The notes below the pieces were generated by a model. The model worked only from the letters and a program-made list of their open reading frames with translations, was not told the DNA's origin and did no database searches. Shown here piece by piece: positions 43,684 to 50,129 of a stretch of 50,129 bases of DNA (position 1 is its first letter; every line of letters starts with the position of its first letter). The position numbers and the translations under genes were made by a program. The stretch is from Saccharopolyspora rectivirgula DSM 43747 (GTDB lineage: Bacteria; Actinomycetota; Actinomycetes; Mycobacteriales; Pseudonocardiaceae): positions 1-50,129 of the forward strand of contig NZ_AYJW01000029.1 in the NCBI RefSeq assembly GCF_000497205.1. Direction: 5' to 3'.

Positions 43684-45030
43684 ATGGCCGAGACCAGGCG
43701 GAGCATCGAGAACGCTGGCAATCGCGTCACTACCGGAAATCAGGAAACCGGTCAGCAGTGGAAAGCCGTTCCCGCACCGTCGATTCCGGAGCACGAACGT
43801 CCACCCCGGCTCGATCTTCGCAGCAGCCTGGCGGTACGGGTCGCGCGACTGGCCACCTCGATGTCCCGCCGCCTCGGGCTGGGCAGCGGAGGGATGATCG
43901 GTGGCCGCATCGCCATGGCGCTGCAGCCCCGGCTGCTCGCTCAGCTGGCCACCGGCCGCAGCATCGTGATGGTCACCGGGACCAACGGCAAGACGACCAC
44001 CACGCAAATGATCGCGGAAGCCCTTCGCTCCAACGCCGCCACGGTGACCAACGCGACCGGCGCCAACATGCTCGACGGGCATGCCACCGCACTGATCAGT
44101 CAGCTCGACGCCCCCTTCGCCGCCCTCGAAGTGGACGAGCTGCACCTGGCCCAGGCGACCGAACAGCTGCAGCCAGCGGTGATCGTTCTGCTCAACCTCA
44201 GCCGCGACCAGCTCGACCGGGTCGGCGAGATCCGCACGGTGCAGGCAAGTCTGCGTCGAGCCCTGCAGCAAGCTCCCCAGACCCACGTCATCGCCAACCG
44301 GGACGACCCCAACATCGTTGCCGCAGCGGTGGACCACCCCTCGGTCACCTGGGTCTCCGGCGGGGTGCGCTGGAAAGAAGACGCCCAGAACTGCCCCCGG
44401 TGCGGCGTTTTCCTCTCCGACCTCGAAGACGACTGGAAGTGCTCCTGCGGTCTGCACCGGCCACCGGCCGATTGGATCGTCACCCCGACCGGGGTGATCG
44501 ACCCGTACGGCGTGTCGCACGAACTGCCGCTCCGGTTGCCCGGCCACGTCAACCGGGTGAACGCAACCTTCGCCCTGGCCGCTGCGCTGCACCTCGGTTG
44601 CGAAGGGGAAGCCGCCCTGCGGCGGATCCGCACCCTCGAACAGGCCAGCGGACGGTACAGCACCATCCGGCTCGACGGCCGCCAGGTGCGGCTGCTGCTG
44701 GCGAAGAACCCCGCCAGCTGGCTGGAAATGCTCGACTTGGTGGCCCACAACGGGAAACCGCTCGTCCTGGTGGTCAACAGCCGGGAAGCCGACGGCTACG
44801 ACGTTTCCTGGTTGTGGGACATCGACTTCTCCGTCCTGCGCGATCGCCACGTGCTGGTCACCGGTGATCGGGCGCTGGACCTCGCGATCCGGCTCCGCTA
44901 CGAGGAAGTGCCCTGCCAAGTGGCCCCCAGCGTCGAAGAAGCGCTGCGCCTGCTTCCAGCCGGGGAACCGGACGTGATCGCCAACTACACAGCTTTCCGC
45001 GACCTGTTCGCCGGGAGGGACCAGAAATGA
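43684..45030 (+). CDS. murT: Lipid II isoglutaminyl synthase, MurT subunit
   Basis: Mur-ligase-like protein, 448 residues, that with GatD amidates the D-glutamate of lipid II to D-isoglutamine. The ATP loop is GTNGKTTTT (G99-K103). A zinc-binding cysteine set (C237, C240, C253, C255) is in the inserted ribbon typical of MurT. The C-terminal DUF1727 domain carries LLLAKNPASWLEML and NSREADGYDVSWLWDIDF. ATG 43684 follows GGGAGGAG. It overlaps gatD (ATGA). Confidence 0.95.
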   Translation: MAETRRSIENAGNRVTTGNQETGQQWKAVPAPSIPEHERPPRLDLRSSLAVRVARLATSMSRRLGLGSGGMIGGRIAMALQPRLLAQLATGRSIVMVTGTNGKTTTTQMIAEALRSNAATVTNATGANMLDGHATALISQLDAPFAALEVDELHLAQATEQLQPAVIVLLNLSRDQLDRVGEIRTVQASLRRALQQAPQTHVIANRDDPNIVAAAVDHPSVTWVSGGVRWKEDAQNCPRCGVFLSDLEDDWKCSCGLHRPPADWIVTPTGVIDPYGVSHELPLRLPGHVNRVNATFALAAALHLGCEGEAALRRIRTLEQASGRYSTIRLDGRQVRLLLAKNPASWLEMLDLVAHNGKPLVLVVNSREADGYDVSWLWDIDFSVLRDRHVLVTGDRALDLAIRLRYEEVPCQVAPSVEEALRLLPAGEPDVIANYTAFRDLFAGRDQK

Positions 45031-45752
45031 CCACGGAAGCCGTCCGCATCGCACTGCTGCTGCCGGACCTGCTCGGCACCTACGGAGACCGGGGCAACGT
45101 GCAAGTGCTCGCGCAGCGCATGAAGTGGCGCGGCATCCCCAGCGAAACCATCACCGTGCTGTCCTCGGCGGACTCGGTTCCGGAAAGCTGCGACCTCTAC
45201 GTCCTCGGTGGCGGGGAAGACGTGGCCCAGATAGCCGCCGTCCGCTTCCTCAGCCGAGGGCCGGGGCTGAAGCGCGCAGCCCAGCGCGGTGTGCCGATCC
45301 TGGCCATCTGCGGCGGCCTGCAGATCCTGGGCACCAAGTTCACCACCGGAGACGGGGCGGAGCGCTCCGGCCTGGAGCTGGTGGACGCCGTCACCGAACC
45401 CGGCAGCAAGCGCGCCATCGGCGAGGTCAGCACCCAGTGCACCCTCGGCGACGTGGGAATGCTGACCGGATTCGAGAACCACCTGGGACGAACCAGGCTC
45501 GGCGGCAGCACCCAGCCCCTGGGAAGAGTGCTGCGCGGCATCGGCAACGGCGTAGCAGAAGCCGAAGGTGCGGTGGCCGGGCACGTGGTGTGCACCTACA
45601 TGCACGGTCCCGTGCTGGCCCGCAATCCGAAACTGGCCGACCTGCTGCTGGAATGGGCGATCGGAGAGCCGCTCGAACCGCTGCCGGAACTCCCGGAACT
45701 GCCCGCGCTGCGCAAGGAGCGCACCAGGCAGCCGCTGCGGCAGCGCAAATAG
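45027..45752 (+). CDS. gatD: Lipid II isoglutaminyl synthase, GatD amidotransferase subunit
   Basis: A 241-residue class I glutamine amidotransferase (CobB/CobQ-like). The nucleophile is C95 in AICGGLQILG and the His is H193 in TYMHGPVLARNP. It supplies ammonia to MurT. The start overlaps murT. It is convergent with murJ, with seven bases between the stops. Confidence 0.95.
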   Translation: MTTEAVRIALLLPDLLGTYGDRGNVQVLAQRMKWRGIPSETITVLSSADSVPESCDLYVLGGGEDVAQIAAVRFLSRGPGLKRAAQRGVPILAICGGLQILGTKFTTGDGAERSGLELVDAVTEPGSKRAIGEVSTQCTLGDVGMLTGFENHLGRTRLGGSTQPLGRVLRGIGNGVAEAEGAVAGHVVCTYMHGPVLARNPKLADLLLEWAIGEPLEPLPELPELPALRKERTRQPLRQRK

Positions 45753-45759
45753 CAGCCGA

Positions 45760-47385
45760 TCAACCGCGGCGCGCCAACCGGCGCAGCCGCTCCACGGCCG
45801 GGCTCAACTCCGGTGCCCGGAGCAAGGCCAGCACTCCCAAGGTCACCGCGAGCACCACCACCGCGTGCACCACCAAGCCCAGCCAGGCGTCGGGCACCGG
45901 GGAGAGCGGAGGAAGAACCCGGTGCAGCAGCGCCACGGCCGCAGCAGAGCACCCGCAACCGACAGCCGAGGCGAAAACCGTGCGCGCGATGCCCGCTGCG
46001 GTGCGCCAAGTCTGCAGGTGACCGATGCGGAGGCGAAGCCACAGCTGGCCCAGCACCGCGCCGATGACGAAGCTCAACGACATCGCCAAAGCCACTCCGA
46101 TCACCACGTGCTCCGGCGGCAGCAGGGCGAGCGCCGCGTAGCACAGCACGCTGCGGACCGCGACCATCACCACGTTGATCCAGGTGGGAGTGCGCGAATC
46201 GTGCATCGCGTAGAACGCGCGCAACTGCAGCATGGTGATCGCGAACGGGACGATCCCGATCGCCAGCGCGGCCAGCGTCATCCCGAGCCGGTCCCCGGCA
46301 GCCACCCCGCTGGCACCGATGGAGAAGAACGCCACTCCGATGGAACTGCCGGCCACGATCATCACAGCGCTCACCGGCATCAGCAGGATCGCGGTGAGGC
46401 GCACCCCCAACCCCAAGTCGGAGACGAACTCGCCGACCTCCCGGTTCGCCGCCGCACGGCTGATCCTGGGCATCAGCGCGGTCAGCAGGGAAACACCGAG
46501 CACGCCGTAGGGGACTTGGGACAGCAGCCAGGCGTAGTTGAAGGTCGCCACGCTCCCGGGACTGCCCTGCCCGCACACCCGCGTGATCACCACCATGCCG
46601 ACCTGGCTGACCACGGTGTACATCAGGACCCAGAAGGCGAGGGAACCGAACTCGCTCAACCGCCGGTCCCAGCCCCACCGCCAGCGGAACCGGAAACCGC
46701 TGCGACGCAGGGAAACCGCCATCACCAGGCTCTGCACGGCAATGCCCGAGGCGGTTCCCAGCCCCAGCACCAGCAGCTTCGGCTCGCCCATCCGGACCGG
46801 GTCGGTCGAGATCTCGCCCGGCATCAGCGCGTAGCAGATGACCGTGGCGATCACCATGACGTTGTTCACCACCGGCGCCCACGCCGGGATGCCGAAGACG
46901 CCGCGCACGTTCAAGATCGCCTGCAGCAGTGCCGAGAGCCCGTAGCAGATGATCCCGGGCAGCAGCAGGTAGGCGAACGCCGTGGTCAGTTCGGCGTTCG
47001 CGCGCGTGTCCGCACCCAAGTAGAGGTGCGTGAGCAGCGGAGCCGCCAGCACGGCCAACACGGTCGCCGCCGCCAGCAGCACGACCGCCATGGTCACCAT
47101 CCACTGGGCGTACGCCTCGCCCTCGTGCTCTCCGCGTTCTCGGGCGCGTACCAGTAGCGGAACCGCGATGCTGGTCAGCACACCGCCCAGCAGGAGCTCG
47201 TTGACCACGGTGGGCAAGGTGTTGGCCACCGTGTAGGAGTCGTTCACCACTCCCAGGCCCAGGACGGCGACCAGCAGCACTTTCGCCAGCAAACCGCTGA
47301 CCCGGCTGACCGCGGTGCCGAGCGCCATGGCACTGCTCGCGCGGGCGAGGGAAGAACTTCGAGAACGAGACCCGGTTTCGACCAA
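45760..47385 (-). CDS. murJ: MurJ-family lipid II flippase
   Basis: A 541-residue MOP-superfamily protein with about 14 membrane helices. The N-terminal SAMALGTAVSRVSGLLAKVLL and ANTLPTVVNELLLGGVLTSIAVPLLVR match MurJ. It moves lipid II across the membrane. TTG at 47385 with GGGAGGGG six bases upstream is the best start. The long pseudokinase tail of mycobacterial MviN is absent. Its convergence with murT-gatD places three cell-wall genes together. Confidence 0.92.
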   Translation of the reverse strand: MVETGSRSRSSSLARASSAMALGTAVSRVSGLLAKVLLVAVLGLGVVNDSYTVANTLPTVVNELLLGGVLTSIAVPLLVRARERGEHEGEAYAQWMVTMAVVLLAAATVLAVLAAPLLTHLYLGADTRANAELTTAFAYLLLPGIICYGLSALLQAILNVRGVFGIPAWAPVVNNVMVIATVICYALMPGEISTDPVRMGEPKLLVLGLGTASGIAVQSLVMAVSLRRSGFRFRWRWGWDRRLSEFGSLAFWVLMYTVVSQVGMVVITRVCGQGSPGSVATFNYAWLLSQVPYGVLGVSLLTALMPRISRAAANREVGEFVSDLGLGVRLTAILLMPVSAVMIVAGSSIGVAFFSIGASGVAAGDRLGMTLAALAIGIVPFAITMLQLRAFYAMHDSRTPTWINVVMVAVRSVLCYAALALLPPEHVVIGVALAMSLSFVIGAVLGQLWLRLRIGHLQTWRTAAGIARTVFASAVGCGCSAAAVALLHRVLPPLSPVPDAWLGLVVHAVVVLAVTLGVLALLRAPELSPAVERLRRLARRG

Positions 47386-47509
47386 AGCGTCCCCTCCCAG
47401 CTGTCAGGCGACTGAGCTGACCGTGCCACGAATCAGGTGTTCCCGCCGGGCAGCGGGCGCTCGATTGCCCATGGCAACCTGATCGGGGAACCTGCATCGG
47501 GAGGATCTT

Positions 47510-47974
47510 TTGCTGGCAGCTGTTGGTGGATCGCTCGCCCTCGTCGGGGTGGTGCTGGCATTCACCGTGGGAGGGGATGGCGCGGGAGGATGGCTGCTGC
47601 CGTTCGCCTTCATCGCCGCCGGGGCGGGGACGGTCGTGGCCGGGGTGGTGGCAACGGTCCGCCGCCGGTTGGCGCCGGTCAAGGCAGTCGCCGAAGTGCA
47701 CCGCCAAGAGAACTTCGGGCCGCTGCAACGGGTTCGGGCCGTGCCGCGGATGTTCGTCGACACCTTGCGCGGAACCAACCCGGTGCTGCGGCGGTACCAG
47801 GCGGTCCTGTGGGTGATCGCGCTGATCTACTTGGTTTGGCCGCTCGACTTCATCCCGGACCTGTTGCCGCTGTTGGGGGTCAGCGATGACATCGGTGTTG
47901 GAGCGTGGCTGGTGACCAGCCTGTACGCGGAGTCCGGCAACTACCTGGCCTCGGGGGGGCGAGCGCGTGAATAG
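47510..47974 (+). CDS. DUF1232/YkvA-like membrane protein
   Basis: A 154-residue protein with two N-terminal hydrophobic segments, a middle basic stretch, and the DUF1232 signature VWPLDFIPDLLPLLGVSDDIGVG. TTG at 47510 lies six bases after GGGAGG. Function of the family is not known. It abuts the end of the DoxX gene. Confidence 0.82.
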   Translation: MLAAVGGSLALVGVVLAFTVGGDGAGGWLLPFAFIAAGAGTVVAGVVATVRRRLAPVKAVAEVHRQENFGPLQRVRAVPRMFVDTLRGTNPVLRRYQAVLWVIALIYLVWPLDFIPDLLPLLGVSDDIGVGAWLVTSLYAESGNYLASGGRARE

Positions 47975-48415
47975 TCAGAACCCCGTGGCCGGGGGCCGTT
48001 CGGTGCGCTCGTTCTTCCGGCGCCGTCGGAAGAGGGCGTGATCCACTGACCAGGTGCCGCCGTTGAAGCCGAGCGCGAGACCGGCCGCTCCGAGGACCAG
48101 CACGAACTCGAAGCCGTTCGGCAAGAACAGGCCGTGCGGGAAGTGCACCAGAACCAGGGCGCCGACCATGTCGACGGCGATCAACAGCCCGACCACGGGC
48201 AGCAACAGGCCCACCACCAGGAGGATCCCGCCCACCAGCTCCACCATGGAGCTGTACCAGGCGGCGAGTTGCGGAAGCGGCACACCCATGCCTGCCATGT
48301 TCTGGGTCGTGCCGTCGATGCCGTGGACGAAGACCTTCTGCCAGCCGTGGGCGATCAGCACGATGCCCACGCACAACCTGGCGAGGAAGGCGAAGAAGCT
48401 CTGCGCGGCGTTCAT
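47975..48415 (-). CDS. DoxX family membrane protein
   Basis: A 146-residue protein with four membrane helices. RLCVGIVLIAHGWQKVFVHGI and YSSMVELVGGILLVVGLLLPVVGLLI are typical of DoxX. ATG at 48415 follows GGGAG. Some DoxX proteins act in redox or sulfur stress; role here unknown. The C-terminus is basic (RRRRKNER). Confidence 0.9.
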   Translation of the reverse strand: MNAAQSFFAFLARLCVGIVLIAHGWQKVFVHGIDGTTQNMAGMGVPLPQLAAWYSSMVELVGGILLVVGLLLPVVGLLIAVDMVGALVLVHFPHGLFLPNGFEFVLVLGAAGLALGFNGGTWSVDHALFRRRRKNERTERPPATGF

Positions 48416-48598
48416 GAGGGACTCCCGCTCGTTCCGGTCACCGGTGCGGTGCACCGGGACCTGCGCTTTCCGCCATTGTGGTGGTTGCCGGTGCGGCAGT
48501 CATCCCGGTGCGGGGCTGCTCGGCCACGGCCACCGGTGCGCAGCGCTGGCGGGGAGAGGGGTGCGGGGCGGTGCGCACCGCACCGTTCGGTGGGGAAG

Positions 48599-48635
48599 GC
48601 GGGTGGCAGCACCCGGCTGGCGCGCTGCCACCCGC
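48599..48635 (-). terminator. Terminator after acyl-CoA dehydrogenase
   Basis: GCGGGTGGCAGC (48599-48610) and GCTGCCACCCGC (48624-48635) pair perfectly over 12 bases around a 13-base loop, just past the dehydrogenase stop. No T tract. Confidence 0.7.
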
Positions 48636-48642
48636 AGCAGCC

Positions 48643-49800
48643 TCAGTCCCGAAGCAGGGAACGAGCCATGACCATGCGCTGGATCTGGTTCGTGCCCTCG
48701 TAGATCTGGGTGATCTTGGCGTCCCGCATCATCCGCTCCACCGGGAAGTCCCGGGTGTAGCCGGCGCCGCCGAACAGCTGGACGGCATTGGTGGTGACCT
48801 CCATCGCGACGTCGGAGGCGAAGCACTTTGCCGCCGAGGAGATGAACCCGAGGTTCGGTTCACCGCGCTCGGCCCGAGCCGCGGCCACGTACACCATCTG
48901 CCGCGCTGCTTCGGTCTTCATCGCCATGTCGGCCAGCATGAACTGGACACCCTGGAAGTCGGCGATGGCGCGGCCGAACTGCTTGCGCTCCTTGACGTAG
49001 GCCCGGGCGGCGTCCAGGGCGCCCTGGGCGATGCCGACCGCCTGGGCACCGATGGTGGGGCGGGTGTGGTCCAGGGTGCGCAGCGCGGTCTTGAAGCCGG
49101 TCCCCGGTTCACCGATGATCCGGTCCGCCGGGATGGTGCAGTTCTCGAAGTACAGCTCGGCGGTGGGGGAGCCCTTGATGCCGAGCTTCTTCTCCTTCGG
49201 GCCCACCACGAAACCGGGGTCGTCGGCGTGCACGACGAAAGCGCTGATGCCGTTGGCCCCCTTGTCCGGGTCGGTGACGGCCATGACGGTGTACCACTTC
49301 GACACACCGCCGTTGGTGATCCAGCACTTGCTGCCGTTGAGCACCCAGTGGTCGCCGTCGAGGTGGGCTCGGGTCTTCATGGAGGCGGCGTCCGAACCGG
49401 CTTCCCGCTCGGACAGGGCGTAGGAGGCCGTCACCTCACCGGAGGCGATCGACGGCAGCACGGCCTTCTTCAGCTCTTCCGAGCCGGAGAGCAGGATCGG
49501 CATGGTGCCGAGTTTGTTGACCGCTGGGATCAGCGAAGAGGAGGCGCAGACCCGGGCGACCTCTTCGATGACGATGCACGTGGCCACCGAGTCGGCGCCC
49601 TGGCCACCGTAGGCCTCGGGCACGTGGACCGCGGCGAACCCGGCTTTGGCCAGCGCTTCCAGGGCTTCCTGGGGGTAGCGCTCCTGCTCGTCGACCTCTG
49701 CAGCGTGCGGAGCGATTTCCTTTTCGGCCAGTGCGCGCACGGACTCCCGGAGAGCCTCGTGTTCCTCGGCCAGCTTGTAGGTGTCGAAGCTCGGATCCAC
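48643..49800 (-). CDS. Acyl-CoA dehydrogenase
   Basis: A 385-residue FAD flavoenzyme. [19 protein letters not shown] and the C-terminal [16 protein letters not shown] (catalytic Glu in YEGT) are classical. It oxidises acyl-CoA to enoyl-CoA; short/branched-chain preference is likely but unproven. GTG at 49800 follows AAGGAGG; the frame to 49902 was not used. Divergent to a TetR gene that may regulate it. Confidence 0.94.
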   Translation of the reverse strand: MDPSFDTYKLAEEHEALRESVRALAEKEIAPHAAEVDEQERYPQEALEALAKAGFAAVHVPEAYGGQGADSVATCIVIEEVARVCASSSLIPAVNKLGTMPILLSGSEELKKAVLPSIASGEVTASYALSEREAGSDAASMKTRAHLDGDHWVLNGSKCWITNGGVSKWYTVMAVTDPDKGANGISAFVVHADDPGFVVGPKEKKLGIKGSPTAELYFENCTIPADRIIGEPGTGFKTALRTLDHTRPTIGAQAVGIAQGALDAARAYVKERKQFGRAIADFQGVQFMLADMAMKTEAARQMVYVAAARAERGEPNLGFISSAAKCFASDVAMEVTTNAVQLFGGAGYTRDFPVERMMRDAKITQIYEGTNQIQRMVMARSLLRD

Positions 49801-49919
49801 CGGATGCCTCCTTGCTGCCAGCGGAATGCTGGATATGTGGTCGTGGCTCAGAGATCTGGGCAGGAGGTGTGCCGATGCGGCATTGGGATGAACTCCTGCC
49901 AAATCGCCGCTATGGTAAC

Positions 49920-49958
49920 GGCACTCAGTGCCACTAGCAATGCTGTGAGTGCTATATT
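49920..49958 (+). promoter_or_regulatory. Operator-like repeat and -10 before terminal TetR gene
   Basis: GGCACT-C-AGTGCC (49920-49932) is a perfect inverted repeat, and TGAGTGC recurs at 49946. TATATT (49953-49958) ends six bases before the ATG, the leaderless layout. Autoregulation is plausible. Confidence 0.5.
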
Positions 49959-49964
49959 CCCGCC

Positions 49965-50129
49965 ATGTCAGAGGCTGCTGCTCCCTCTTCGAAGCACCGC
50001 TCTGGTCGCACTGTCCGCGGACGGCGCGAGGTGCGCAGCGCGTTGGCGCTGGCCGCCATGAACCTCTTCGTCGAGCAGGGGTTCGAGAAGACGACCGTGG
50101 ACGAGATCGCCGAAGCAGCGGGGGTGGGG
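49965..50129 (+). CDS. TetR-family regulator (3' end outside window)
   Basis: The first 55 codons only. A basic N-terminus leads into a TetR helix-turn-helix start ([27 protein letters not shown]). It is divergent to the acyl-CoA dehydrogenase. No ribosome site; likely leaderless. Effector domain not visible. Confidence 0.85.
   Translation, partial: MSEAAAPSSKHRSGRTVRGRREVRSALALAAMNLFVEQGFEKTTVDEIAEAAGVG

Noticed and set aside
45568-47157. A 529-residue plus-strand frame opposite murJ
   Set aside because: Composition is a His/Gln/Arg-rich shadow; murJ on the other strand has clear membrane helices.

Overview
The window is a high-GC chromosomal segment with dense coding, many 4-bp start/stop overlaps, frequent GTG/TTG starts, and several genes whose only upstream signal is a TANNNT hexamer 6-7 nt before the start codon. 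Together with the gene content (hopanoid operon with radical-SAM HpnH, GAF-ANTAR protein, MurT/GatD, an IdeR-like iron box) this points to an actinobacterium, plausibly a Pseudonocardiales-like one. The taxonomic placement is inference. I see no transposase, integrase, phage gene or CRISPR array.

Region 1 (1-7677, + strand) is a compact hopanoid operon: hpnC, hpnD, hpnE, a polyprenyl diphosphate synthase, shc, hpnG, hpnH. It runs from prenyl diphosphates through squalene and hopene to adenosyl- and ribosylhopane. Facing it (7688-10900, - strand) are a short-chain dehydrogenase and an unusual two-domain protein in which an MGDG-synthase/MurG-like glycosyltransferase is fused to a WS/DGAT acyltransferase. 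Region 2 (11112-15617) holds small and stress-related genes: a zinc-ribbon peptide, a small membrane protein preceded by a strong RNA-type stem, GAF-ANTAR, a universal stress protein, a second SDR, a subtilase without signal peptide and a helical protein.

Region 3 (15741-25246) is the phenylacetate catabolic locus. paaI-paaK-tetR, followed by a phytoene synthase, run leftward, and paaZ-A-B-C-D-E run rightward from a shared control region with two copies of one operator-like sequence. A ClpC-type ATPase converges on paaE and overlaps it. A Ku DNA-end-binding protein follows.

Region 4 (28901-41752) is a complete selenocysteine module and a client. It contains selB, selA, tRNA-Sec(UCA) and selD. 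Downstream, after a divergent TetR/MFS pair with a perfect 28-bp operator, is a three-gene membrane formate dehydrogenase whose catalytic subunit is read through an in-frame TGA (codon 187) followed by a GGUCU-loop SECIS hairpin. The formate dehydrogenase would appear as two broken ORFs unless this is recognised.

Region 5 (41753-50129) has palindromes and an iron box before a siderophore-interacting protein, a terminator, a 41-residue membrane peptide, a 607-nt gene-free stretch with two strong hairpins, then the cell-wall genes murT-gatD and convergent murJ. A DUF1232 protein, a DoxX protein, an acyl-CoA dehydrogenase and the start of another TetR regulator end the window.
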